Assembly: GCA_019347715.1 (NCBI GenBank)
Contig: JAHWKU010000008.1
Span: 1-64,000 of the forward strand
Reading direction: 5' to 3'
DNA length: 64,000 nt
Source of the DNA: Actinomycetota bacterium
GTDB taxonomy: Bacteria; Actinomycetota; CADDZG01; JAHWKV01
Position 1 is the stretch's first letter. Every line of letters starts with the position of its first letter. Below are positions 7,888 through 16,165 of this stretch, in pieces. The notes beneath the pieces were generated by a model. That model was given only the letters and a program-made list of their open reading frames with translations. It was not told the origin of the DNA and ran no database searches. The position numbers were made by a program, and so were the translations under genes.

Positions 7888-10296
7888 CTACCCGCGGACC
7901 TCTCCGCCCAGGCGATCACGGATCGCCGATGCGATCGCCTCTCGAGCCTCCAGCGCTTCGCTGTCGGTAAGGGTCCTGTCTTTGCTGCGAAATTCCAACC
8001 CAAGGGCGATGCTCTTTCGTCCCTCTCCCGTTTGTTCTCCTCGGTACACGTCGAAGATTCCGGCCGCCCTGAGGAGCTCGCCTCCGTTCTCCCTCGCAAG
8101 GCGAACCACCTCTTCTGAGGCCATCTCCTCAGGCACGGTTACAGCGAGGTCAAGGAGAACCGATGGAAACTTCGGCGGCTCGTTCACCTCGATAGTGTCA
8201 TGCGCCACCTCGAATAAGGCATCGAGATCGATCTCTGCTGCGAGGGGGCGATCGGGAAGATCGAAAGTGTCCGCGATATCAGGCGACAGCTCTCCCATCC
8301 ACCCTAGGTAACGGCCGTTCGCGCTGACGCCTGCCGCCCTCGTGGGGTGGAGCATCGCTTCTTCCGCCATCTCGAAGGAAGGGATCCCCGCACCAAGCGA
8401 ATGAACGATCAGCTCGACGACCCCCTTCAAGTCGTAGAAGTCGAGCTCTCTCGTCTCCCCGTGCCAGGTTCTCGGAAGCGGGCCGTGCATGACTATGCCA
8501 AGGCGAAGGGGCTCCTCCGGCAGGATGCTCCCAGAACGCCGGAAGCAATGTCCGACCTCGAACAGCCTCACAGTAAGCCGGCGGCGTGCCACGTTGCCCG
8601 CAACCGCCGCCATGAGTCTCGGGATGAGGGAAGGACGAAGAAGCGCCTCGTCCTGCGTTATGGGGTTGACGAGCGGTATCGCCGCTGCGGAAGGGTGGGC
8701 GTCCGGGTACCCCATCCTTTCAAGGTCGGAAGAGCTTATGAAGCTCGACGTGTAAGCCTCGGTCAGTCCCGCCCCCCGCAGGATCCATCGCACGTTGCGA
8801 ATGAGTTTCTGTTCACGGGTCAGCCCACCGACACGGTCTGTTCCCGATGGAAGCTTTCTCTCGATGCGATCGTAGCCCCAGACCCGCGCGACCTCTTCGA
8901 TGAGGTCTTCCTCAACCTCCAGGTCGGGACGGCGGGTCGGCGCTTCAACGACGATGCTTGAACCATCGTCGGTTGGGCCGAGGTCCAGCTTGGCCAGGGC
9001 CTCGGTCATCTGCTGCTTCGTCAGGTCGGTTCCCAGCACAAGGTTGGCACGTTCGGGTCTCAGTTCGATCCTGGCAGGAAGGATCGGGTCCGGATAGACA
9101 TCAACGGACCCAGGATCCATCTCCCCTCCTGCCCACTCGAGGACGAACCGCGCGGCCAGGTCGCCGGCGAAGTCGATGCCGTTCGGATCAACGCCCCGTT
9201 CGAAGCGTGCCGAAGCCTCTGTCCTAAGACCATGGCGCTTGGCCGTTCTCAGGATCGTCGGTGGGTCGAAGTACGCGATCTCAATGACTACCCGCTTGGT
9301 CCTTTGAGAGACCTCCGAGTCGAGTCCGCCCATCACTCCGGCCAGGGCCAGTGCTCTCGAAGTGTCTGCAATAAGAAGATCTTCAGGGTCGAGCCGTCTT
9401 TCCTGCTCGTCGAGCGTCACGAGCGTCTCTTTCACGCGCGCGCGCCTTACTACTATCTCCCCTCCTCCAACTTCATCGAGATCGAATGCGTGCATCGGGT
9501 GCCCGCAGATCAACAGGGCGAAATTGGTAGCGTCGACGACGTTTGAGATCGGCCTGACCCCCGCGGCCGAAAGCCTGCGTTGAACCTCAGGGGGCGACGG
9601 GCCGATCTCGACGCCTGAGATCACTCTGGCCTGATAGCGCGGGCAGCCGGACGGATCCTCCAGGGTCACCGCGACGGAACCAGAGCCCGACGCGCCGGAC
9701 GCAGGAAGGCTCGTATCCGGGAGCCGGACTTCCCCGCCCGTCAGCACCGAAACCTCCCTCGCTACTCCGATGAAGCTCATCGCATCGGGACGGTTGGGAG
9801 TGATATCCAGCTCGAAGATCACCTCGTCGAGACCAAGGACCTCGCGAATGTCCGCCCCAACCGGCGACCCTGATGGAAGCAGGTGAATCCCTCCGTCTCT
9901 TGCTTCTGCGAGCCCCAGTTCCATCGCGTCGCAGATCATCCCCTCGGAATCGATTCCGGCCACGGGCTTTCGTCCGATGACCGCTCCGGGAAGACCGGGC
10001 AGCACCGCGCCGGAGAGAGCAACCGGCACACGGTCGCCTACAGAGAAGTTGCGAGCCCCGCAGACGATCTGCAGTTCGCGATCTCCGTCGGTCACACGGA
10101 CAACCACGAGCCCCCTATCGGATCGCGAGTGCTCTTCGATCCCGAGTACCTCTCCCACTACCACCTTCTCGAGGCCCTGCCCGCCTCTTCGGATCGAATC
10201 GACCTTGATGCCGAGTGCCGTGAGATTCAGAGCCAAGGCATCGATATCTGCCGGCAGATCTACGAAGTCTTCTAGCCATGAAATGGGAACTTTCAT
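7888..10296 (-). CDS. pheT: Phenylalanyl-tRNA synthetase beta subunit
   Basis: PheT is the large subunit of the alpha2-beta2 enzyme that charges tRNA-Phe; it binds tRNA and carries the editing site. The 802-residue product has the family order: MKVPISWLEDFVDLP at the N-terminus, a tRNA-binding OB fold at about 40-150, the B3/B4 editing domain, the B5 domain, the catalytic-like core, and a C-terminal ferredoxin-fold anticodon-binding domain. The ATG at 10296 overlaps the pheS stop as ATGA; longer upstream frames are rejected because the family begins at MKVPISWL. Confidence 0.96.
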   Translation of the reverse strand: MKVPISWLEDFVDLPADIDALALNLTALGIKVDSIRRGGQGLEKVVVGEVLGIEEHSRSDRGLVVVRVTDGDRELQIVCGARNFSVGDRVPVALSGAVLPGLPGAVIGRKPVAGIDSEGMICDAMELGLAEARDGGIHLLPSGSPVGADIREVLGLDEVIFELDITPNRPDAMSFIGVAREVSVLTGGEVRLPDTSLPASGASGSGSVAVTLEDPSGCPRYQARVISGVEIGPSPPEVQRRLSAAGVRPISNVVDATNFALLICGHPMHAFDLDEVGGGEIVVRRARVKETLVTLDEQERRLDPEDLLIADTSRALALAGVMGGLDSEVSQRTKRVVIEIAYFDPPTILRTAKRHGLRTEASARFERGVDPNGIDFAGDLAARFVLEWAGGEMDPGSVDVYPDPILPARIELRPERANLVLGTDLTKQQMTEALAKLDLGPTDDGSSIVVEAPTRRPDLEVEEDLIEEVARVWGYDRIERKLPSGTDRVGGLTREQKLIRNVRWILRGAGLTEAYTSSFISSSDLERMGYPDAHPSAAAIPLVNPITQDEALLRPSLIPRLMAAVAGNVARRRLTVRLFEVGHCFRRSGSILPEEPLRLGIVMHGPLPRTWHGETRELDFYDLKGVVELIVHSLGAGIPSFEMAEEAMLHPTRAAGVSANGRYLGWMGELSPDIADTFDLPDRPLAAEIDLDALFEVAHDTIEVNEPPKFPSVLLDLAVTVPEEMASEEVVRLARENGGELLRAAGIFDVYRGEQTGEGRKSIALGLEFRSKDRTLTDSEALEAREAIASAIRDRLGGEVRG

Positions 10297-11339
10297 CGGA
10301 AGCTCTCCAGGAATTCGAGGTCGTTTTCGTAGAACCAGCGAATGTCTTCGACTCCATAGCGAGCCATCGCGATCCTCTCGATCCCGACTCCGAATGCAAA
10401 CCCCGTGATGTCGGGGGGATATCCGGCGGCCTTGAACACGTTCGGATGCACCATCCCTGCCCCGAGCAATTCGATCCAACCCTCACGACCGCACGACCTG
10501 CACCCGCTTCCCCCACAGTTGAAGCAGAGCACGTCCACCTCGGCGGAGGGTTCCGTGAACGGAAAGTAGCTCGGCCGGAGCCGCACTTTCTGGGACGCGC
10601 CAAAGACCTCTCTGGCGAATGCCTCGAGCGTTCCCGCGAGATCCGCCATCGAAATTCCATAGTCGACAGCAAGCCCTTCGATCTGCATGAACGACGCTAG
10701 GTGTTTGGCATCGGGTGTCTCACGTCTGGCCACCCTTCCCGGCACAACTACATAGACCGGGGGCGGTTCCTTTTCCATCATTCGAACCTGCATTGGTGAG
10801 GTGTGAGTACGGAAGAGAGGGAGTTCATCGGTCTCGCCCTGGACGTAGACGGTGTCCCACATCGAACGGGCCGGATGATCTTCCGGGATGTTGAGAGCCT
10901 GAAAGTTGTAGTAGTCGGTCTCGACTTCAGGGCCCTCGACCACCCGGTATCCAAGCCCGACAAAGGCGTCGAGAACGTCATCGAGCACTGAGGTGAGCGG
11001 ATTCGGCAAACCGAGCTCCGGTTTCCTGCCGGGCAGAGTGACGTCTACTCTTTCTCTCTCCAATCGTCCTGCGCGCTCGGCTGAGGTCAGGTCTGCCAGC
11101 CTCGAAGAGATCGCGTCTTCTATCGCGGCTCTGACCTCGTTGACCGTCTTTCCGACCACCCGTCTATCGGCATCGGACATCTCTCTCAAAGAGGAGCTGA
11201 CTTTGGAGAGTTTGCTCTTGCGGCCGAGATGCGCCACCCGCGCTTCCTCCAGCGAGGCGGTATCCGGAGAGCCGGAAATGGAAGCCAGCGCGGCCCTTCT
11301 TATGTCATCTAGCTGTTGGACGATCTCAGTTGATTCCAT
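10293..11339 (-). CDS. pheS: Phenylalanyl-tRNA synthetase alpha subunit
   Basis: PheS is the catalytic class II subunit of phenylalanyl-tRNA synthetase. The 348-residue protein has an N-terminal coiled-coil arm (about 1-90), the TSPMQVRMM segment of motif 2, RRETPDAKH, and motif 3 near GFAFGVGIERIAM. A four-cysteine insertion (CFNCGGSGCRSCG, near residue 270) is shared with many bacterial PheS proteins and may bind zinc. A GAGGA Shine-Dalgarno sequence lies four bases before the ATG. No T-box leader is present in the 62-bp gap to the kinase gene. Confidence 0.96.
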   Translation of the reverse strand: MESTEIVQQLDDIRRAALASISGSPDTASLEEARVAHLGRKSKLSKVSSSLREMSDADRRVVGKTVNEVRAAIEDAISSRLADLTSAERAGRLERERVDVTLPGRKPELGLPNPLTSVLDDVLDAFVGLGYRVVEGPEVETDYYNFQALNIPEDHPARSMWDTVYVQGETDELPLFRTHTSPMQVRMMEKEPPPVYVVVPGRVARRETPDAKHLASFMQIEGLAVDYGISMADLAGTLEAFAREVFGASQKVRLRPSYFPFTEPSAEVDVLCFNCGGSGCRSCGREGWIELLGAGMVHPNVFKAAGYPPDITGFAFGVGIERIAMARYGVEDIRWFYENDLEFLESFR

Positions 11340-11401
11340 GTGGTCCTCGTGAATGCGGACTTAAAGGAGACTATCGCCAGAAGGGGGCCTCTTCGCCGAG
11401 G

Positions 11402-12466
11402 TTACTGCCGGGACTTCTCGGCCAGAGGCAAAGTAAATCGAAACGCCGCGCCGGTTTTGGCTGCGTCATCGACCCAGATCTTTCCTCCGTGGGCCTCTAC
11501 GAGCCCCTTCGAGATATAGAGACCAAGCCCGGTTCCACTCGGATTACCCGGCCGTTCTCCCCTCCGGAAGAACTTTCCGAACACCTGTATGCGGTGCTCC
11601 TTCGGGATGCCCTCTCCCTGATCGGCGACGGTTACTTTCACCTCGGTGTCGTCGAATGAGCCCCTCACCATCACGTCGCCCTTCTCGGTGTATTTCACTG
11701 CGTTCTCCAACAGGTTCGTCAGGACTTGTTCGATCTTATCCCGGTCGGCAAAGACCTCGGGGAACTTGGCTGGGAATTCCGAGTCCAGCTTATGCATCTC
11801 GGCCCTCGGCTGGATGCGAGAAATCACGTCTGTTGCGAGAGCGACGAGGTCGACGCTCGTCTTACGCAGCTGAAGGCGTCCGGCCTCGAGCCTGCTGATA
11901 TCGAGCAGCTCGGTGATCAGCCTCGTCACCCGATCCGCGTCGTAGTTAATCGTCGTCAGCAGATGCTTCTTCGTGTCGTCGTCGAACCGGTCCCACTTGT
12001 GAAGGAGGGTCTGCGTGAAGCCCTTTACCGACGAGAGCGGAGAACGGAGTTCATGTGACACCGCCGATATGACCTCCGACTTGGCCAGGTCGACGGTCTT
12101 GCGTCTGGTGATGTCCCTGGCGACGAGAACGGTGCTGGAAACGCCTCCATTATCGTCGTGCTCGAATCCAGCCGTCACTCCGATCCAGAGCGTTTCTCCC
12201 GACTTGGTAACGACGAGAGCCTCGCGCTCCGGCATCCCTTTCGATATACGAAGCATCGCCGGTGGCCCCTGGGGGCCGAGACAGGCTTCGTTGCCGTTCG
12301 AGTCCATCGGTCTAAGGAGATCGTCGATGTTGCGTCCGACGACGTCGGCTTCGGAGTATCCAAGGAGCCTTTCGGCAGAACCCAGCCATTGGGTGATGCA
12401 CTGTTCGGAATCGAGAACAATGATCGCGTCTCGCAGCCTGGAGATGACCTCATCCAAACCGCTCAC
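11402..12466 (-). CDS. Soluble PAS-domain sensor histidine kinase
   Basis: This 354-residue histidine kinase has an N-terminal PAS domain (about 5-120), a HisKA dimerisation domain with phospho-acceptor H138 in SHELRSPLSS, and a HATPase domain with N-box N255 (NLLENAVKY), DQGEGIP and GTGLGLYIS. No membrane segment is visible, so it should sense a cytoplasmic or diffusible signal through the PAS fold. The start is a GTG at 12466 that overlaps the RNA methyltransferase stop as GTGA. No response regulator is adjacent; the nearest are at 19363-20684. Partner and signal are unknown. Confidence 0.92.
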   Translation of the reverse strand: MSGLDEVISRLRDAIIVLDSEQCITQWLGSAERLLGYSEADVVGRNIDDLLRPMDSNGNEACLGPQGPPAMLRISKGMPEREALVVTKSGETLWIGVTAGFEHDDNGGVSSTVLVARDITRRKTVDLAKSEVISAVSHELRSPLSSVKGFTQTLLHKWDRFDDDTKKHLLTTINYDADRVTRLITELLDISRLEAGRLQLRKTSVDLVALATDVISRIQPRAEMHKLDSEFPAKFPEVFADRDKIEQVLTNLLENAVKYTEKGDVMVRGSFDDTEVKVTVADQGEGIPKEHRIQVFGKFFRRGERPGNPSGTGLGLYISKGLVEAHGGKIWVDDAAKTGAAFRFTLPLAEKSRQ

Positions 12467-13263
12467 TGGACGCTTTCCCTACGCTGACGCCTGGCCTCGA
12501 AGAGAAACACCGCCGCTGCTATGGCTACGTTCAAGGACTCGGCCCCCGACTCCATCGAGATAGATGCCAAGGTGTCGGTCTTCCCCAAAAGATCCTCCGC
12601 TACTCCCCATGCCTCATTTCCAAAGACGAAGGCGCAAGGTTTTGTCATATCGATCTCATCGTAGGCAACGCCAGCTTTGGGATCGGCGGCAACCGTCATG
12701 AGACCTTTCTTGCCCAATTTCTCGAGCAAGAAGGCTACCTCAACACCCCGCGCGAATGGCTGATGGAAGAGTGCTCCCGCCGCAGCTCTCACTACCTTCG
12801 GGTTGTATACGTCCACGCTTTCGTTGCCAAAGAACACCGCATCGGCCCCCACGGCCCATGCGGTCCTCATAATGGTGCCGGCGTTTCCGGGATCCCTCAC
12901 TCCCGCAAGGATCACCGAAAGCGACATCGGTCTCCTCAAAAGCGAGCCAGCTTCGGTCTCGGTGAAAGTCGCAACGGCTATTACTCCTGGGGGCGTTGCT
13001 GCCGAAGACAGCGCCTTCATGGCTTGTTCCGAAACCTCATGGACGACCACTCCCTTCTCCGCGGCGAGGTCCGCTATCTCCTCCAGGCCAGGAGCGGCGG
13101 GGACCTGAAGAAAAATCTCCTCAACCGATGAGCGAGACGAAAGGCTCTCCGTCACCCCGGTGGCTCCCTCAACAAGGAACTTCATCTCGCGATCGCGGAC
13201 GGCGCCTTTGAGGAGCTTGCGAGTGGATCGGATCTTGCGGTTTTGAGCGCTCTCGATGCGCAC
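12463..13263 (-). CDS. TrmH/SpoU-family RNA 2'-O-methyltransferase
   Basis: This is a SPOUT-family methyltransferase that uses S-adenosylmethionine to methylate a ribose in rRNA or tRNA. The order is an N-terminal substrate-binding domain (KIRSTRKLLKG and FLVEG, L30e-like) and a trefoil-knot catalytic domain with VRDPGNAGTIMRTA, FGNEAWGV and SLNVAIAAAVFLFE. The position next to rplT and pheST is common for this subfamily and suggests a ribosomal RNA target, but the nucleotide cannot be named. The start chosen is a GTG at 13263, giving 266 residues; the frame is open further upstream into rplT, so the start is uncertain. Confidence 0.9.
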   Translation of the reverse strand: MRIESAQNRKIRSTRKLLKGAVRDREMKFLVEGATGVTESLSSRSSVEEIFLQVPAAPGLEEIADLAAEKGVVVHEVSEQAMKALSSAATPPGVIAVATFTETEAGSLLRRPMSLSVILAGVRDPGNAGTIMRTAWAVGADAVFFGNESVDVYNPKVVRAAAGALFHQPFARGVEVAFLLEKLGKKGLMTVAADPKAGVAYDEIDMTKPCAFVFGNEAWGVAEDLLGKTDTLASISMESGAESLNVAIAAAVFLFEARRQRRESVQ

Positions 13264-13276
13264 AGCGATGAGCCGG

Positions 13277-13645
13277 TTAAGAAGCCTTGGCTTCGACCGA
13301 CTCCTTTGCCGCTTCGGCAAGCGCCGAGAAAGCTGCTGGATCGTTCACGGCCAGATCGGCGAGGACCTTGCGGTCTACCTCGATACCGGCTTTGCCGAGT
13401 CCGTCGATGAGACGGTTATAGGAAATTCCGTTGGCGCGGGCCGCTGCGTTGATCCTGGTTATCCAGAGCCGGCGGAACTGGCCCTTTCGATCACGGCGGT
13501 CCCGGTAAGCGTATGTGTAGGAATGAAGCAGCTGCTCCTTGGCCGAACGAAACCGGCGGCTCCTAGCGCCGCGGTACCCGCGCGCTTGCTCGAGCACCGC
13601 TTTGCGATGTTTCCTCTTCGCTACGCCTCTCTTCACTCTTGCCAT
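13277..13645 (-). CDS. rplT: 50S ribosomal protein L20
   Basis: L20 binds 23S rRNA early in large-subunit assembly. The 122-residue product begins [15 protein letters not shown] and has the conserved [18 protein letters not shown] and [12 protein letters not shown] segments. It follows rpmI with one base between stop and start. In many bacteria L20 represses the infC-rpmI-rplT operon; no obvious L20-binding mimic was located here. Confidence 0.97.
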   Translation of the reverse strand: MARVKRGVAKRKHRKAVLEQARGYRGARSRRFRSAKEQLLHSYTYAYRDRRDRKGQFRRLWITRINAAARANGISYNRLIDGLGKAGIEVDRKVLADLAVNDPAAFSALAEAAKESVEAKAS

Positions 13646-13646
13646 A

Positions 13647-13841
13647 TCAGCTTCCCAGAAGCCGCTTGACTCGCTTGGTGTCGGCCTTGGATACCTCGGC
13701 CTCGCGCTGTACTCTGCGACGCCTCTGAGGGGACTTTCCCTCGAGATAATGACTCGCAAAAGCCCGGCCGCGAAGAAGCTTGCCGGTGGCACTCTTCTTG
13801 ATCCGCTTGGCGGCCCCCTTATGAGTCTTCATCTTTGGCAT
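13647..13841 (-). CDS. rpmI: 50S ribosomal protein L35
   Basis: L35 is a small basic ribosomal protein of 64 residues. It begins [20 protein letters not shown], the diagnostic N-terminus. The gene lies between infC and rplT with two- and one-base gaps, the standard order for this operon. The ATG at 13841 fits the family start. Confidence 0.97.
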   Translation of the reverse strand: MPKMKTHKGAAKRIKKSATGKLLRGRAFASHYLEGKSPQRRRRVQREAEVSKADTKRVKRLLGS

Positions 13842-13843
13842 GT

Positions 13844-14389
13844 TCAGCCTCCGTTGGTTCCTGCCTTCTTTTCCTTTTCCTTTTTGGCTGGAGCCAGCAC
13901 CATGATCATGTTGCGACCATCGAGTTTCGCCGGCACCTCCACCGTTCCGACCTCCGAAATATCGGCGGCCAGAGCGTCCAGCAGCTTCTGTCCAAGGTCC
14001 GTGTGGGCCATCTCCCTGCCCCGGAACCACACTGCCACCTTCACCTTCGAGCCCTCATTCAGGAATCGCTCGACGTGACGGCGCTTGGTATCGAAGTCGT
14101 GCTGAGAGATCTTGGGCCGAAGCCTGATCTCCCTAACTTTAACGTGGCTTTGCCTCTTGCGCGCCTCCTTGGCCTTTACGTCCTGCTCGTACTTCCACTT
14201 CCCGTAATCCATGATCTTGCAAACGGGAGGCTGCGCCTGCGGCGCGACCTCGACCAGGTCGAGGTCCAGGTCCTGGGCCTGCTGCAGGGCGCGCTGGACA
14301 TCCATGATTCCCAGCTGAGAGCCATCGTGACCAACCACCCTGACCTCGGTGGCCTTGATGCGATCGTTGATCCTTACGTCGGAGGCTAT
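13844..14389 (-). CDS. infC: Translation initiation factor IF-3 (AUA start)
   Basis: IF-3 binds the 30S subunit and checks the start codon and initiator tRNA. The 181-residue protein has the N-domain (INDRIKATEV, then CKIMDYGKWKYEQ) and the C-domain (VKVREIRLRPKI, DLGQKLLD). No ATG, GTG or TTG lies between an in-frame TAG upstream and the conserved RINDRI. The best start is an ATA at 14389 with GGGGAG at 14402-14397, seven bases away, giving (M)ASDVRINDRI. A non-canonical infC start is expected because IF-3 rejects such codons and so represses itself. AUC at 14371 is the alternative, but it lacks a spaced Shine-Dalgarno sequence. Confidence 0.93.
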   Translation of the reverse strand: MASDVRINDRIKATEVRVVGHDGSQLGIMDVQRALQQAQDLDLDLVEVAPQAQPPVCKIMDYGKWKYEQDVKAKEARKRQSHVKVREIRLRPKISQHDFDTKRRHVERFLNEGSKVKVAVWFRGREMAHTDLGQKLLDALAADISEVGTVEVPAKLDGRNMIMVLAPAKKEKEKKAGTNGG

Positions 14390-14510
14390 CGGCTATCTCC
14401 CCACGTAAGCGCCGAGCAATACGCTATTCACTTACGAACGCCGATGAGAAGCCAGCCGCTTCGTTGAATGATGTCGATGGACCCCTTCTTCGTCGTCGGT
14501 GACCTCGAGA

Positions 14511-14720
14511 CTACGGGGTCGAGATCGCGCGGACGTTAGCCGCCTGCTTGCCCTTGGGCCCGTCCACTACGTCGAACTCTACGCTCTGACCTTCAGCGAG
14601 GCTCTTGTAGCCTTCGTTCTGGATCGCCGAGAAATGCACGAATACGTCTTCGCCGTCGGACTGCGAGATGAAGCCGTAGCCCTTCTCGTTGTTGAACCAC
14701 TTCACAGTACCTTGTGCCAC
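14511..14720 (-). CDS. cspA: Cold-shock domain protein
   Basis: This is a 69-residue single-domain OB-fold protein that binds single-stranded RNA or DNA and acts as an RNA chaperone. RNP1 is KGYGFI (residues 13-18) and RNP2 is DVFVHF (25-30). The start is a GTG preceded by AAGGAG six to seven bases upstream. It is a separate unit between hisG and the infC operon. The symbol denotes family membership, not proven cold induction. Confidence 0.95.
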   Translation of the reverse strand: MAQGTVKWFNNEKGYGFISQSDGEDVFVHFSAIQNEGYKSLAEGQSVEFDVVDGPKGKQAANVRAISTP

Positions 14721-14738
14721 TTCCTTCTCCTTCTCAAA

Positions 14739-14778
14739 CTACCGCCTGCACGGTAGCACCTACGGGCCTGCAAGACAA
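14739..14778 (-). promoter_or_regulatory. Candidate promoter and leader hairpin of the cold-shock gene
   Basis: TTGTCT (14778-14773), a 17-base spacer and TACCGT (14755-14750) form a plausible promoter on the minus strand. The leader would be short. A 6-bp inverted repeat, CTACCG/CGGTAG (14739-14744 and 14751-14756), overlaps the -10 and start region. It could be a leader hairpin or a weak terminator for hisG. Confidence 0.4.
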
Positions 14779-14797
14779 CAGGAAAAGCCGCTTGGAG

Positions 14798-15676
14798 TCA
14801 ATCAACGATCTTGGTGATGGGTATCTCAAGTATCCCCGTCGCCCCCTTGGCCTTCAGGGTGGGAATTAGCGTATTGATCTCCGTCCTTGCGACTACTGTT
14901 TCGATCGCCAGGAATCCTTCTTCTGCCAGCCGCGAGATAGTTGGGGCCTCCATCGAAGGAAGGACGGCAACGACTGCTTGGAGATCGCCTTCCTTGACGT
15001 TCATCTTCACCAGCACTCTGCCACTGGCGGATATCGCTCCGAGCAAAAGGATCTTGATTTCCTCCATGGCCGTCCTCTTTGCAGGATCGGCAAAGGACTG
15101 TGGATTGGCTATCAAGAGAGCTGGCGACTCGAGGAGTGTGGCAACGATCTTCATGCCGTTTCGTCTGAGGGTGCTTCCCGTCTCGGTCACGTCCACGATG
15201 GCATCGACGATCTCCGGGACTTTGGCTTCGGTGGCCCCATAGGAGAGGAAGATCTTCACCGGGATGCCGAGCTCGTCGAAGAATCTCTTGGTGAGATTCG
15301 GATACTCGGTCGACACCCGGCTGTCGGGAGCCAGTTCTTCCGCTGCCTCCACGCCGGCCACTTCGGCCACGGCGAGCACGACCTTCACCTTTCCTCCTAT
15401 GTAGCTCTTCGTGTAAGGAAGTTCTGCCAGAACTTCGACTTTGGCCCCGGTTTCCTCGACCCAGTCCAGCCCAGTGAGGCCCATGTCAAAGAATCCCTCC
15501 TCGATATACCTCGGGATCTCCTGGGGGCGAAGCAATGAGATGCGATCAATCCGGGGGTCGTCAACGGTCCCGTGGTATTCACGTTCGCTCCCGCGGACTA
15601 TCCTGAGATCGGCCGCGTCCATGAGCGCGAGAGTCTTCTCCTCGAAACTTCCCTTTGGGATCACGAACCGCAGCAT
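14798..15676 (-). CDS. hisG: ATP phosphoribosyltransferase, long form
   Basis: HisG joins ATP and PRPP in the first step of histidine synthesis. At 292 residues this is the long form, with two catalytic domains (GLTGLDWVEE near residue 70; DAIVDVTETGSTLRRNG near 165, the PRPP site) and a C-terminal ACT-like domain (about 215-290) that mediates histidine inhibition. No hisZ is needed for this form. The rest of the his pathway is not in the window. The gene lies 24 bp after ribH; TAGCAT sits six bases before its ATG, so it may have its own leaderless promoter. Confidence 0.95.
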   Translation of the reverse strand: MLRFVIPKGSFEEKTLALMDAADLRIVRGSEREYHGTVDDPRIDRISLLRPQEIPRYIEEGFFDMGLTGLDWVEETGAKVEVLAELPYTKSYIGGKVKVVLAVAEVAGVEAAEELAPDSRVSTEYPNLTKRFFDELGIPVKIFLSYGATEAKVPEIVDAIVDVTETGSTLRRNGMKIVATLLESPALLIANPQSFADPAKRTAMEEIKILLLGAISASGRVLVKMNVKEGDLQAVVAVLPSMEAPTISRLAEEGFLAIETVVARTEINTLIPTLKAKGATGILEIPITKIVD

Positions 15677-15682
15677 TAGAGA

Positions 15683-15688
15683 ATGCTA
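15683..15688 (-). promoter_or_regulatory. Putative leaderless -10 box of hisG
   Basis: TAGCAT is followed by exactly six bases and the hisG ATG. No Shine-Dalgarno sequence precedes the start. No recognisable -35 is seen in the end of ribH, so this rests mainly on the recurrent spacing seen at other genes in the window. Confidence 0.35.
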
Positions 15689-15700
15689 ACCGCTCGTGCC

Positions 15701-16165
15701 TCAGCCGATCCGCCGGTACAGATCTGCCATCTCTACTGCATCGCTGGCGGCCTCATATCCTTTGTTGCCATGGTCGCCCCCGGCTCTTTCCATGGCCTGA
15801 TCGGCGGAATTAGTAGTCAAGACCCCAAACGTGCACGGCACACCGGAGTCGAGCGAGACTCTCAACACACCCTGCTGTGCTGCGGACGAAACGAAGTGAA
15901 AGTGTTCGGTTTCTCCTCGGATGACCGCTCCAAGACAAACGACGGCGTCCACATTCTTGGCCTCGATCAATCGCTTGGCGGCCCCCGGGATTTCGAATGC
16001 CCCGGGCACCGACACCACGAAGGTATTTTTTAGGGCAACGCCGCAAGCCTCTAGTGCGCTCAAAGCACCGGAAAGAAGCCTGGAGGTAACCTCTTCATTG
16101 AAGCGGCTGACCACGACGCCCACTTTCAGCTTCTTGCCGGAGTGTTCCCCTCTAATGACGCTCAA
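15701..16165 (-). CDS. ribH: 6,7-dimethyl-8-ribityllumazine synthase
   Basis: RibH condenses the ribityl pyrimidine with dihydroxybutanone phosphate to form lumazine, the penultimate step of riboflavin synthesis. The 154-residue protein has PGAFEIP at residues 54-60 and GAVIRGETEHF at 79-89, with H88 the likely acid-base residue. The start is a TTG at 16165 overlapping the ribBA stop as TTGA, preceded by a GAGGG-like site. Confidence 0.95.
   Translation of the reverse strand: MSVIRGEHSGKKLKVGVVVSRFNEEVTSRLLSGALSALEACGVALKNTFVVSVPGAFEIPGAAKRLIEAKNVDAVVCLGAVIRGETEHFHFVSSAAQQGVLRVSLDSGVPCTFGVLTTNSADQAMERAGGDHGNKGYEAASDAVEMADLYRRIG

Noticed and set aside
7686..8099. Minus-strand frame past the end of pheT, including a hydrophobic 41-residue stretch
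   Set aside because: Most of it overlaps pheT out of frame and the free part lacks a ribosome binding site; the hydrophobic run is short and isolated.
11340..11401. Possible T-box leader before pheS
   Set aside because: The gap is only 62 bp and has no AGGGTGG or specifier-loop signature.
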